Positions 1 through 8,822 are shown, numbered from the stretch's first letter. The stretch: DNA of 19,437 nucleotides from Flavobacteriaceae bacterium (GCA_030625995.1 DAOUPU010000027.1:1-19437), one strand, 5' to 3'. Notes: generated from the letters alone by a model not told the origin. A program made the numbers and translations.

Positions 1-1946
1 AAGTTAACAAGGGGCCTCTTGGTTTCTCTGTTCTTTTTAAACCATTGATCTATATGATCTTGATATTCTTTTTTGATTTTAGGATCATCTTCATATTGTA
101 ATAACGGAGGATAAACATATAATGCCATATAAATATCAAAATAGGTTTCCCATGCCGGATCTGTGTTATGCAACATTTTCGTGTTTTCTAAATATCCTTC
201 CTCATTGATCAATTTCAAATACTCTTTTTGATATTTTTCATCTTTTGTAATATGGTAGGTAAACTTTAAATAAGAAAGTAATTCCAAGGAATTCAAGGCC
301 CTTTCCGGAGCCCATTCCGGATCATGATTTAGTATTTTCGGCGACCATACTCCCCATTTGGTGTGTTTTCCATCTACTCCAACTAGATTAAAATCGTTTC
401 TTATGAGGTGATCCATAATTTCTCTAAAGTGATCCGCTACCCGCTCTTTTTCTTTGTCATCAGCAGCGTAGGTATAATAACAATAATAACCGAACAAATG
501 ACCACAAAGCTCATCACTGCTCGTATCTCCTTTCCATTTCCATTTTCCATTTGCAGAGACATGCCAACGTTTTTCTACTGCTTTTTGCCTTGGGTTATTG
601 ATAATCTCTTCTGCTAATTCCTGAGGAGTATAGGTCCGATCCATATCGTGAGATCTTTCCCAGGAAACGGGTATAATTGTTCTTGCGAAAAAACCATCAA
701 GCTCTGTGACCTCTCTTAGATAATGCAAAAAATCAAATGCTTTATTTGCTCGTTCTTTCGCTACCGGATCTTTAGTGGTTGCATACCGAAAAGACTCCAT
801 AGCAAGGTACATAGAGGTGTATTCTCCGTCGTTATCGTCATCATCAGGAACGATGGAAGTTGTATCTCCCGGGATGGTTAGTTTAAACCTTCCCACGATC
901 CATGGGTCACGTACATGGCGCTGTATCAATTTCGTATAATACAGATCTGCTTTTTCTGAAAGCGTCATTTTCATATTTTTAATTGCACTCACGCCATTTG
1001 CAGTGGCGATCCAGGCATTTCCTTCTTTGTCAAAGGCTATGTCTCTAACCTCATCATTCATTAGCCAGCGCCTGCTCAATCGAACGGAATATTCTTCTTC
1101 ACCCGGAGTAAACCTGGTAATTCCGTAGTTGGTTCCAACCCACATAGTGCCATCAGGTGATCTTTTAACCACATTTATATTTGCATTGGTAATACCATCT
1201 TTAGGTAATTTTTCACCAATTTTATCGGTTTTATTCCTAATGGCAATACCTCCCATACTTGCAACCCATAATTCACCGGTATCACTAAAATCCAAACCTT
1301 TTACATAAGCACTGATCAGGTCGTCATTTCCCCTGTAAATCAATGTTTTTTCATCCTTGCAATAGTATAGACCTACATCTGTTCCTATCCAAAGCCCTCC
1401 ATTATCATCTGACAAAGCCGCCCGCATGCTTCTGGCAGTAGTATAGTTTTTCTTTTCCCATGTATTATTTTTAAACAACCAAATGCCATAAGGTCCTAAG
1501 GCATAAATACCTTCTTTTGCATTAACCACTTTTGCCAAAGGAGACTTCGGCCCCTCTATTTTTACCAGTTTGCCGGATTTGTTAGAATAAACCCCGTTCC
1601 AGGTTGCGACCCATATTTTTCCCTTATCGTCTAATTCCACATCATATGCAGGGCCCTGATCTAAACCATGGATCATTAATTCCCAATCGCGAGATCCCGA
1701 TTTCTTTTGATAAACTCCACCTTTGGTCGCTATCCATATATTATCATGGTTGTCAGATTGAATGGACCTTATATTATGTGCTTCTCCATTGGTTTTATCG
1801 ATAAGAAAACCTTCATGAAATTCCTGAGCAAAAGGTTTATCTACATATACTGTACTTTTATCAGCAATAGATTTATCGGATTCATTCAATTTATCGTTAC
1901 ATGAAAGATGTAAGATCAAAATGGTAAATAGAAATAGTTTGTTCAT
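1..1946 (-). CDS. Propeller-repeat lipoprotein with C-terminal helical domain (partial, C-terminus beyond window)
   Basis: The frame is open from the ATG at 1946 to the left edge, giving at least 648 residues with no stop, so the C-terminus is missing. Residues 1-16 form a lipoprotein signal ending in LHLSC (Cys16), so it is probably anchored in the outer membrane. Residues about 55-325 hold at least six two-component-regulator-propeller (reg_prop) repeats of the form 'D..G.IWIAT..GVY', for example NIWIATKGGVY, KIWVATWNGVY, LWIGTDVGLYY and AWIATANGVSAI. From about 330 to the edge the protein is helical and Trp/Tyr-rich, with motifs such as KWKGDTSSDE and KWGVWSP, resembling alpha/alpha-barrel enzymes. 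There is no membrane helix, kinase or receiver domain in the visible part, so it is not a hybrid two-component sensor. It is the last visible gene of the minus-strand run, 26 nt after the first GH28-like gene. The function, glycan binding or an uncharacterised hydrolase or lyase, is inference. Confidence 0.75.
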   Translation of the reverse strand, partial: MNKLFLFTILILHLSCNDKLNESDKSIADKSTVYVDKPFAQEFHEGFLIDKTNGEAHNIRSIQSDNHDNIWIATKGGVYQKKSGSRDWELMIHGLDQGPAYDVELDDKGKIWVATWNGVYSNKSGKLVKIEGPKSPLAKVVNAKEGIYALGPYGIWLFKNNTWEKKNYTTARSMRAALSDDNGGLWIGTDVGLYYCKDEKTLIYRGNDDLISAYVKGLDFSDTGELWVASMGGIAIRNKTDKIGEKLPKDGITNANINVVKRSPDGTMWVGTNYGITRFTPGEEEYSVRLSRRWLMNDEVRDIAFDKEGNAWIATANGVSAIKNMKMTLSEKADLYYTKLIQRHVRDPWIVGRFKLTIPGDTTSIVPDDDDNDGEYTSMYLAMESFRYATTKDPVAKERANKAFDFLHYLREVTELDGFFARTIIPVSWERSHDMDRTYTPQELAEEIINNPRQKAVEKRWHVSANGKWKWKGDTSSDELCGHLFGYYCYYTYAADDKEKERVADHFREIMDHLIRNDFNLVGVDGKHTKWGVWSPKILNHDPEWAPERALNSLELLSYLKFTYHITKDEKYQKEYLKLINEEGYLENTKMLHNTDPAWETYFDIYMALYVYPPLLQYEDDPKIKKEYQDHIDQWFKKNRETKRPLVN

Positions 1947-1972
1947 ATTTTAAATATTATAATTATGTGATG

Positions 1973-3541
1973 CTAAAGTTTTTTCTTTTCTACTTTTTCT
2001 ATTTTCGTATCATCAAGGCCATTTACATCATGGATTGATATATTGCTTACGTTTTTTAGAATGAACTGTGGCGCTCCTTCGCCTTTTTGAGCATCAATAT
2101 GATTAAAACTAGCATTGTGAACATCATCCAAAATAAAAGCAGGTCTTTCATCTCTGTTTAAATAGCGTAAAACAACATTGTTTACTCTCAATCCTTTTAC
2201 ATATCGGAAATATATTCCGTATGCAGGCATAGAGTGCCATCGATATGGGTCCGGGTACATGTTTATATTTTGAGGAACCTCCTTGTCAATAGCCTCTTTC
2301 GAAGCACCTCCGCGGTAATAGATACGGATATTATCCAAAGTCAAATCTTCAATATAATGCCCGGGAATGCCCATTACCATTCCGGCTCCCAATTCCGGGG
2401 ATTTGGGACGTCCACCCACATCGTAAACATTTAAATTGCTGATTGTAACGCGCCTGCAAACGCCAACCGGAACTCCTTCTGGTCCACGCATTCTTGCATT
2501 TAGCCGGATAAAGAAAGGAGTATCCGTCACATCCCGCATGGTAATGTTATCGAATAAAATATCTTCAATAACTCCTCCATCTGCTGTTTCAATAACGATG
2601 CCCCTTGAACGTTCGAAAACACAGTTGGAAACGGTTATATTTTTAAAACCTCCATTTGATTCTGTTCCCAACTTCAAGCGACCTGTAATGGCGTGGTTAG
2701 CTCCGGGAGCTTCATCTATGAATTCGGTTTTGAATGTTCCATTCATCAACGAACCGTGATCATAGCCATATACCTGACAATTGGTGATGGTAACATTTTC
2801 AGTAGGACGGGCATAACCTAATGCAAACGAAGATTTTAAGCAAAGTCCGTCGTCTGTAGGAGAATTAATGATACAGTTTGAAATAACAACATTTTTGCAA
2901 CAATCAATATCAAATCCGTCACGATCGGCATCGGCACGTACATTATCAATGATCAAATTATCTACTCCCGTAGCCAATATGCAGAAGTGACCACCATGAA
3001 GAATAGAGATATCACGAATCGTCACATTATAACAATTTTTCAAGGCAATTGCCTTGTTTCCTGACCCTTTTATATCCGGTTTATCGTGTGTATATAGTCC
3101 TTTGCCCCATATCATTCCGTTTCCTTTAATTGCAATGTCATGCAGGCCATCACCATAGATCAAACTGTTCTTCCAATAACTGTGACCAAAGTCCTGAAAC
3201 TTTGAGTACCAGGTTGTATCCCCGGGTAAGTCATATCCAGTCCCTTCCACTTCTTTATCTCCAATCAGTACAGCCCCCTGATCAAGGTGAAGGCTGATGT
3301 TACTTTTCATGTGAATGGTATAGGAAAGGTAATCACCGGCCGGGAAATAAACAGTTCCTCCTCCATTCTCTGCAGCAGCATCAACCGCAGCGTTGATTGC
3401 TTTTGTGTTATTGGTTTTACCATCTCCTTTAGCTCCGTAAGCAATCACATTGTAAAAAATTTCTTGAGCAGAAACTGTGCCTACCAAAAAATAGAGCAAA
3501 AAGATTGAAATCTTCATTTTTTGAGAAAGAGATAATTCCAT
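1973..3541 (-). CDS. Secreted GH28-like right-handed beta-helix protein (copy 1)
   Basis: This 522-residue exported protein starts with a Sec signal ending near residue 25 (..GTVSAQ). The N-terminal part (YGAKGDGKTNNTKAIN, then GGGTVYFPAG at about 60-69) is the classic opening of GH28/pectate-lyase-3 beta-helix proteins. Repeated 'N.TI.NC' rungs follow over residues 165-505. Candidate catalytic residues are D208 (ADRDGFDID), D230/D231 (PTDDGLCLKS), H262 (YDHG) and R288/K290 (GRLKLGTES). These correspond loosely to the GH28 NTD, DD, GHG and RIK motifs, but most are altered. An insertion at about 264-287 separates the His and RLK segments. GH28 enzymes hydrolyse galacturonosyl or related linkages in pectins; the substrate here is unknown. 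The start could also be Met9 (MKISIFLLYF, 3517), which gives a more ordinary signal peptide. It is a tandem paralogue of the next gene upstream, 81 nt away. Confidence 0.85.
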   Translation of the reverse strand: MELSLSQKMKISIFLLYFLVGTVSAQEIFYNVIAYGAKGDGKTNNTKAINAAVDAAAENGGGTVYFPAGDYLSYTIHMKSNISLHLDQGAVLIGDKEVEGTGYDLPGDTTWYSKFQDFGHSYWKNSLIYGDGLHDIAIKGNGMIWGKGLYTHDKPDIKGSGNKAIALKNCYNVTIRDISILHGGHFCILATGVDNLIIDNVRADADRDGFDIDCCKNVVISNCIINSPTDDGLCLKSSFALGYARPTENVTITNCQVYGYDHGSLMNGTFKTEFIDEAPGANHAITGRLKLGTESNGGFKNITVSNCVFERSRGIVIETADGGVIEDILFDNITMRDVTDTPFFIRLNARMRGPEGVPVGVCRRVTISNLNVYDVGGRPKSPELGAGMVMGIPGHYIEDLTLDNIRIYYRGGASKEAIDKEVPQNINMYPDPYRWHSMPAYGIYFRYVKGLRVNNVVLRYLNRDERPAFILDDVHNASFNHIDAQKGEGAPQFILKNVSNISIHDVNGLDDTKIEKVEKKKL

Positions 3542-3622
3542 TTTAAAAATTTGATTTTTTCAATTTACTTGATTCATTAAAAATTATGTTTCTTTAAAAA
3601 AAAGTTCAAACAACAATTAAAA

Positions 3623-5227
3623 TCATTTAAAAACAGTTCCAATTCTAATTGTATTTTTATTAACTTCTTTGGACACTTTAAACATTTCTTTAAACTTCTC
3701 TTTGTCAATATCTGTCAAAAAGATCGATTTAGATTCTTTCCCGGAAATTTCTATAATATTCTTGCAAATTTCAATTGGGATTGGATTTTTAATATACAAA
3801 TCTTTACTGTTTTTTGAATTGATCAGGGACGTTGAATCATCAATATGTGCCTGAAGGTCTAATATTTTTCCGTTTTTTACATCTTCCAGATAGAGAGCCG
3901 GTCTCATCTCATCATTTTTAAAATACAATTCAACATTGTTTAAAGTTATATTTTCCACATGACGGATAAACATTCCATAAGAAGGTAAACGGTCGAACAT
4001 AATTGCATCAGGATAATCTGCTTCATTTTCAGGAATATTTCTTACCGCATCTTTAACGGTCCCTCCTCCATTATAAAAAATACGAATATTTTTCAAAGTA
4101 ATATTCTTAATAACATGTCCCGGAATTCCTGTTATGCTTGAACCAGTAGCGTCAGCATTAAATGCAGTAATATTAGATATATTGATATTTTCTATACTTC
4201 CAACTATTGGTTTAGGCAAGTTTTTATCATAACCACGTGCTCTGTTTCCCAACCTGATAAATATTGGAACTTGAGGACCATCTATTACAATATTCGAAAT
4301 GTCAACACCATTCATCTCTGCACCATCTACAACCTCCAAAGCAATTCCACTAATTCCTTCCACTTCTCCATAAATCGGATCTTTATCCTTCGATGGGCGA
4401 ATGATACAATTGGATATAGTAATATTTTTAAATCCGGCATTAGATTCCGTTCCGCATTTAATTGCATTACAATGACTACTAATAATACAATTTGTAATGA
4501 CAATATTTTCATTAGGCATTGCATGTGTACTTTTCAAAGTAATGCCATCGTCATCAGTATCTCCCCGGCAATCAGAAATGATCACATCTTTACATCCATT
4601 GATATCCATCATGTCATTATTTTTATTTGCATGATTATATACTTCAATATTATGAATATATAAATTTTCACAGGCAATATAATGCTGCATCCAAAGGGCC
4701 GAATTTTGTAATTTAACTCCTTCTATACTCACATTTTTGGATTGAATCATCCAGATCACATGTGGTCTTTCACCGTAAGAACTGGCTGCTTCACCATTTG
4801 GTTTTTTGATGAATGCACCCTGACCATCAATAGTTCCTTCTCCTTTGATTGTAATATTTTCACATTTTTCGGCGTATATCAGGGTTCTTTTAATGGTACC
4901 TCTTCTATAAAACTGATATTCGGGAAAGTTTTCCGGGTAATCCCTTAGTTCTGTACTTCCCAAAATCAACGCACCTTTTTGAAGATTTAGCGTCACATTA
5001 TTTTTAAAATAGATCGTTCCTGTCAGATACTTCCCCGCCGGAAAATAAACAGTCCCGCCTCCATTCTTGGCAACAGTATCAATGGCATTGTTAATTGCCT
5101 TGGTATTAATAGTTTTACCATCTCTCTTAGCTCCATAATCGAGGACATTGTAAAACATCTCTTGTGCAGAAACAGATAGTACTATTAAATAGAACAATAG
5201 TACTGTTATTTTTTTCATCTGATTCAT
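3623..5227 (-). CDS. Secreted GH28-like right-handed beta-helix protein (copy 2)
   Basis: This is a 534-residue exported protein whose signal peptide ends at about residue 21 (..LSVSAQ). It shares with the neighbouring copy the opening 'QE.FYNV..YGAK.DGKT.NTKAIN' and GGGTVYFPAG, then beta-helix rungs over about 120-470. Candidate GH28 active-site residues are D205 (NNDMMDING), D226/D227 (DTDDDGITLKS), H252 (SSHCNAIK) and K257 (IKCGTES). This set is closer to the family pattern than copy 1, although the usual NTD, GHG and RIK triplets are not exact. A roughly 60-residue tail rich in Lys and Ile follows the helix. The likely role is exo- or endo-cleavage of a uronic-acid-containing glycan outside the cytoplasm; the precise linkage cannot be read from sequence. 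The start may be Met4 (5218). It lies 21 nt after the GDPD lipoprotein gene, consistent with co-transcription. Confidence 0.87.
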   Translation of the reverse strand: MNQMKKITVLLFYLIVLSVSAQEMFYNVLDYGAKRDGKTINTKAINNAIDTVAKNGGGTVYFPAGKYLTGTIYFKNNVTLNLQKGALILGSTELRDYPENFPEYQFYRRGTIKRTLIYAEKCENITIKGEGTIDGQGAFIKKPNGEAASSYGERPHVIWMIQSKNVSIEGVKLQNSALWMQHYIACENLYIHNIEVYNHANKNNDMMDINGCKDVIISDCRGDTDDDGITLKSTHAMPNENIVITNCIISSHCNAIKCGTESNAGFKNITISNCIIRPSKDKDPIYGEVEGISGIALEVVDGAEMNGVDISNIVIDGPQVPIFIRLGNRARGYDKNLPKPIVGSIENINISNITAFNADATGSSITGIPGHVIKNITLKNIRIFYNGGGTVKDAVRNIPENEADYPDAIMFDRLPSYGMFIRHVENITLNNVELYFKNDEMRPALYLEDVKNGKILDLQAHIDDSTSLINSKNSKDLYIKNPIPIEICKNIIEISGKESKSIFLTDIDKEKFKEMFKVSKEVNKNTIRIGTVFK

Positions 5228-5248
5228 GGGGAATTTGTTAGCTAATAA

Positions 5249-6103
5249 CTATTTCAATATTTTTTTTAAAATATCGGGAGAATCTGTGATTATCCCATCT
5301 ACACCAAGCTCTATAACTTTTTGCATATCCTCCTTATCATTTACGGTATAAGTAAATATACCAAAGCCGGTTTTATGGAGAAGATCGACTTTATTTTTAT
5401 CTAAAACCTTATGGTTTGGGGCAATACCATCAAATTTCTTTTCAATACTTTTCCCTTTGCTTATTTGATCAGAAACTTCCGTATAAAAATCATTAAAACC
5501 CCCTTTGCCCAATAAATAATAAGTAATTAAATCGGGGTAAAATTCTTTAATTCGAAGAATGGAATTTTTATTAAATGATTGAACCACCACCCATTCTTCA
5601 GCATTATGCTCTTTTATAGTTTCAACGATCTTTTTCTCTAAACCGGGATACCTCTCATCTCCATCTTTAATTTCGATCAATAATTTACACTGAGCATTAA
5701 TTGTTTGTAGAACTTCAGTTAAGGTTGGTACCTTTTCATTTTTGTAATCTTCACTAAACCAACTTCCCGCATCATATTTTTTTATTTCATCCAAAGTCAG
5801 GTCCTTCACCTCTCCTGTTCCATTCGTGGTTCTATCCAAGCTTTCATCATGAATGACAATTATTTCAGAATCCTTAGAAAAATGCACATCTATCTCTATC
5901 ATATCCACTCCAATCGCTATTGCATTCTTAAAAGAAACCAGAGTATTTTCGGGAGCTAATTTTGCACCTCCCCTATGGGCAATAATTATCGGATGATTAT
6001 CATTTTTATTATGTTTCATGTTTTTTCCGGTTTCTTTTTTACTATCACAATTCATTAGTAGCACTGAGATGCCCAGAATGCCCAATAATTTTATTAATCT
6101 CAT
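5249..6103 (-). CDS. Glycerophosphodiester phosphodiesterase lipoprotein
   Basis: This 284-residue GDPD-family protein has a lipoprotein signal (LLMNC, Cys19), so it acts outside the cytoplasm. GDPDs hydrolyse glycerophosphodiesters to glycerol 3-phosphate and an alcohol using a metal in a TIM barrel. The full signature is present: H43-R44 (AHRGG), E52 (PENT), E70 and D72 (EIDVH), H85 (IHDES), DRTTNGTG at 90-97, E144-x-K146 (LLIEIKDGD), and the late TYTVND and GVDGIITDSPD segments. The metal ligands E70, D72 and E144 and the catalytic histidines are all intact, so activity is likely. The start codon overlaps the stop of the upstream aldose-epimerase gene in an ATGA, implying translational coupling. 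A GDPD inside a glycan-degradation operon is unusual and could act on a phosphoglycerol-type substituent (inference). Confidence 0.93.
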   Translation of the reverse strand: MRLIKLLGILGISVLLMNCDSKKETGKNMKHNKNDNHPIIIAHRGGAKLAPENTLVSFKNAIAIGVDMIEIDVHFSKDSEIIVIHDESLDRTTNGTGEVKDLTLDEIKKYDAGSWFSEDYKNEKVPTLTEVLQTINAQCKLLIEIKDGDERYPGLEKKIVETIKEHNAEEWVVVQSFNKNSILRIKEFYPDLITYYLLGKGGFNDFYTEVSDQISKGKSIEKKFDGIAPNHKVLDKNKVDLLHKTGFGIFTYTVNDKEDMQKVIELGVDGIITDSPDILKKILK

Positions 6104-6990
6104 TTTTTAAATTCATTTATTATGATACAATAAGAAGCACTAAAAATTTTCTTTGGCTCCAAACTTAAAACTCCTTCCTTCTCAGTGAAATCCCTATTGC
6201 TATCCTCACTATCCGCTATTCCTAACCATGGTTCAATACACACATATGGCGAGTTGGGTTTTGCCCAGATTCCCAAATATGGAAAATCATCAAATTGCAT
6301 AGAAATTACTTGATTTGATCTTTTACTTTTTAAACTAACCTTAGATGAATTTAAGTTCTTAAAAACCAGGGCATCTTTGTTAAAAATTTGTGGATGTAAT
6401 TTGATCTTCCTAGGCCCATCAAAAGCAGGTCTTGTTTCCCTTCCAATTAAACCATTTTCCAATACCTCCCAGGTAGGTGCTGTTTCAGGTTTATCAAATT
6501 CCAGATAGTAATCAGAATATTCTTCCTCATCGTGAATGGGACAAGTAAACCCGGGATGCCCCCCTAAGGAAAACAACATGCTATTATCACCATGATTTAC
6601 TACTTTATGTACTACTGTTAGCTTATTGCCCTCTAAAATAAATTTAATTTGAAATTCAAATTTGAAAGGGTAAACTTTTAAGGTATCTGCATCATATTTT
6701 AATCCGAAGGATAGACTATTCTCCGTTTTTTCTAAAAGAGAAATATTCTTGTTTTTCCTAATAAATCCATGTTTAGGACAGGCATATTCTTTTCCTTGAT
6801 ATAAAAAAGAGCCCTCTTTTAAGCATCCAATAATGGGAAATAAATTAGGAGCATGTGCCGGCCAAACTTCAGGATCTGCCTTCCATAAATATTCTATATC
6901 CGTTTTTAAGGATTTAAAACTACACAATTCGGCTCCTGCTTTTTTTATAGCAACCTGAAAAATTTTATTTTTTAGAGTATATTGATTCAT
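6100..6990 (-). CDS. Aldose 1-epimerase family protein (LacX-like)
   Basis: This is a 296-residue cytoplasmic protein of the galactose-mutarotase-like fold, without a signal peptide. Landmarks of the LacX-type branch of the aldose 1-epimerase family are LFPIIG at 50-55, CPKHGFIR (H74), SLGGHPGF (H145) and CIEPWLGIADS (E253). By family analogy H74 and H145 bind substrate or act as the acid, and E253 is the general base. Such enzymes interconvert alpha and beta anomers of free sugars, speeding entry of an imported monosaccharide into catabolism. The natural sugar is not defined for this subgroup. Its stop overlaps the GDPD start by four bases. Upstream it is separated from the Asp-box gene by 90 nt containing a long perfect hairpin. 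Confidence 0.88.
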   Translation of the reverse strand: MNQYTLKNKIFQVAIKKAGAELCSFKSLKTDIEYLWKADPEVWPAHAPNLFPIIGCLKEGSFLYQGKEYACPKHGFIRKNKNISLLEKTENSLSFGLKYDADTLKVYPFKFEFQIKFILEGNKLTVVHKVVNHGDNSMLFSLGGHPGFTCPIHDEEEYSDYYLEFDKPETAPTWEVLENGLIGRETRPAFDGPRKIKLHPQIFNKDALVFKNLNSSKVSLKSKRSNQVISMQFDDFPYLGIWAKPNSPYVCIEPWLGIADSEDSNRDFTEKEGVLSLEPKKIFSASYCIIINEFKK

Positions 6991-7016
6991 TTCAGTTTAT
7001 TTAGATAGAATATTGA

Positions 7017-7071
7017 AATTAGGCTTTAGACCTGTCAGGTTTTTAAAACCTGACAGGTCTAAAGCCTAATT
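7017..7071. repeat. Perfect 27-bp inverted repeat (hairpin element)
   Basis: The arms 7017-7043 and 7045-7071 are perfect reverse complements over 27 bp, separated by a single T. Each arm contains AGACCTGTCAGGTTTT or its complement. The element fills most of the gap between the Asp-box gene (stop at 7081) and the aldose-epimerase gene (start at 6990). As RNA in either direction it would fold into a very stable hairpin. No T-run of terminator type follows the stem outside the arms. It could act as a terminator, an mRNA-processing or stability element, or be a dispersed intergenic repeat or MITE-like unit. From memory, similar CCTGACAGGT hairpins occur between genes in other Bacteroidota, but this was not checked. 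No second copy is seen in this window. Confidence 0.9.
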
Positions 7072-7080
7072 CTTGTATAA

Positions 7081-8820
7081 CTATTTATTCTTATTTAACT
7101 TCCAGTGTGTTTGCATAAGACTTGTCTTTTCGCCGCTTTTATCAATTTGATAATAAATCGTAATGATTGAGCCATCATCAAGCTGAGTTGATGCAGGGTA
7201 GCCCAGATCTCCGCTATCGCTCAAACTTAAGATAATTTCATTATCAATGTCCCAGGTTTTCCCTCCATCTTTACTGATGCAAGCTCGCTCTCCATACGGA
7301 ATTTTTCTTACCCCATAAGAAAGCAACAGCCAGTCATTCTTAAGTTTCAACAGGTGGGGTGGATAGCCCCAGATATCAGTTTTTTTGGTTACAGTCCAGC
7401 TCTTACCTCCATCCAAACTTTCTGTTTGCCTTAAAAATGACTTTGATCTGTCGCTTGGCTGATATCTGAACATTGCAACTAATTTGCCGTTGGACAACTC
7501 CACCACATGAGGTTCGGAGTAGGGGTCTATGGATTCATCATCCGGTATATCAATAGTAGCCAGTAAATTCCAGGTTATACCGTCATTCTTTGATTCTTCA
7601 ACGGCTAATTTTTTTTCATTATTAATTGTTGTTGTTCCTACATACAACAACCTGCCATCTTTTAATTCTATCGGACCATGTGGAGCGGTTACCAATTGTT
7701 TAACCGGCTCTTCCCATGTTTTTCCGTTATCCAAAGATCTGCGAGTCCAATTACCCAACCAGTGATTAACAGTCTCTTCATTTAATTTTTCTCTATGTCT
7801 TTTATATTCAGGATGTTGCATGTAATTTCTGTCATTGTCAAATGCCATTGAAGTAAACCAAGACACTAACCATGTTCCCTTATTGGTTTCCAAAATTCCC
7901 GCATCCCGATCATCAAGTGGAGTATTATTAATGGTAATTGGATCAGTCCATGTCTTTCCATTATCCTTACTGCGTATCATTTGTGTGATACCATAAGGGC
8001 AGACATGCTCATCGCGATTTCCGGAAAACACTGCTACTAATTCTCCTGATCTAGTTTTGGTGATTGTAGGCCATCCAATATATCTGTCTTGTTCTTTACA
8101 AATCACTTTAGTCTCTATGATAGTTGCATTTTTAGAGCTCTGTGCGTATAATCTATCTATTTTAGTATCGAATAATTTTTGATCTTTTAATCCATAAATC
8201 TGACAATAAGCTCCCCATCCTCCTCCAAATTGATCGATTTTAAGTAAGATGGCATTATTTCCTTTTTTTAAATGGATAGGAACTATATTTTGAGATGGTT
8301 CAGCAGCTCTACCTGTTTTATGTTCAATAACTAATTTACCATTTACCCAAACTTTACCGGCATCGTTTGTGCCAATATGTAAATAAACATCTTGATCTCC
8401 TTTGCTTTCCAATTCTGCAAATAAGTAGGTAAACACATCGGAAGGCTCTCCAAATAGTTCTGTTAAATCAATATACTCACTCTTCCAAGACTTTTCAAAA
8501 AAACTACTCCCATTCCCATCCGGCGTGTTGAATTCTTTATTCGGAATGATATTAGGTGTTGTTTCACCGCCTATGGATTGGAGAAAATCTTTTGAAAAGG
8601 AATCCTGCATCTCATTTTTTTGTTGTGCATTCTTATAATACCTACTCGGCATAGGTTTGGCAACAAGCCAATTGTGTACCGTAACTATTTCCCCATTAAT
8701 TGGAATATGCGTATTGTATGTTTGAGAGGTAGTTATATTAAATGATAAAAATAGACTGAAGAATATTACATATATTCTCACTTTTGGATAGGTGTTTTTT
8801 AATAAAATTAATTTTTTCAT
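7081..8820 (-). CDS. Secreted Asp-box (BNR) beta-propeller protein, sialidase-superfamily
   Basis: This is a 579-residue exported protein with an N-terminal hydrophobic signal at about 15-33. Residues about 45-215 form a galactose-binding-like beta-sandwich with segments such as DVYLHIGTNDAGKVWVNG and KGNNAILLKID. Residues 240-575 form a sialidase-like propeller with five Asp boxes: SKDNGKTW 284-291, SLDNGKTW 362-369, SKNDGITW 410-417, SLDGGKSW 468-475 and SKDGGKTW 516-523. Conserved late motifs are WGYPPHLL (484-491) and SGDLGYPAS (537-544). The sialidase RIP motif is absent: its position reads IGWPTI (248-253), so the first Arg of the catalytic triad is missing. I therefore do not call it a true neuraminidase. 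It is more likely an uncharacterised exo-glycosidase or lyase using the same fold. It follows the oxidoreductase gene by 2 nt and precedes the long hairpin. Confidence 0.85.
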   Translation of the reverse strand: MKKLILLKNTYPKVRIYVIFFSLFLSFNITTSQTYNTHIPINGEIVTVHNWLVAKPMPSRYYKNAQQKNEMQDSFSKDFLQSIGGETTPNIIPNKEFNTPDGNGSSFFEKSWKSEYIDLTELFGEPSDVFTYLFAELESKGDQDVYLHIGTNDAGKVWVNGKLVIEHKTGRAAEPSQNIVPIHLKKGNNAILLKIDQFGGGWGAYCQIYGLKDQKLFDTKIDRLYAQSSKNATIIETKVICKEQDRYIGWPTITKTRSGELVAVFSGNRDEHVCPYGITQMIRSKDNGKTWTDPITINNTPLDDRDAGILETNKGTWLVSWFTSMAFDNDRNYMQHPEYKRHREKLNEETVNHWLGNWTRRSLDNGKTWEEPVKQLVTAPHGPIELKDGRLLYVGTTTINNEKKLAVEESKNDGITWNLLATIDIPDDESIDPYSEPHVVELSNGKLVAMFRYQPSDRSKSFLRQTESLDGGKSWTVTKKTDIWGYPPHLLKLKNDWLLLSYGVRKIPYGERACISKDGGKTWDIDNEIILSLSDSGDLGYPASTQLDDGSIITIYYQIDKSGEKTSLMQTHWKLNKNK

Positions 8821-8822
8821 TT

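Noticed and set aside
1..1946. Sensor part of a hybrid two-component system
   Set aside because: The propeller repeats are followed by an enzyme-like helical domain, not a Y_Y_Y domain, membrane helix and kinase, and the N-terminus is a lipoprotein signal.
4271..4663. A 130-codon plus-strand open frame inside the second GH28-like gene
   Set aside because: It is antisense to a well-supported gene, has low-complexity Ile/Asn/Thr-rich composition mirroring the beta-helix repeats, and has no family resemblance. Similar antisense frames elsewhere were dismissed for the same reason.
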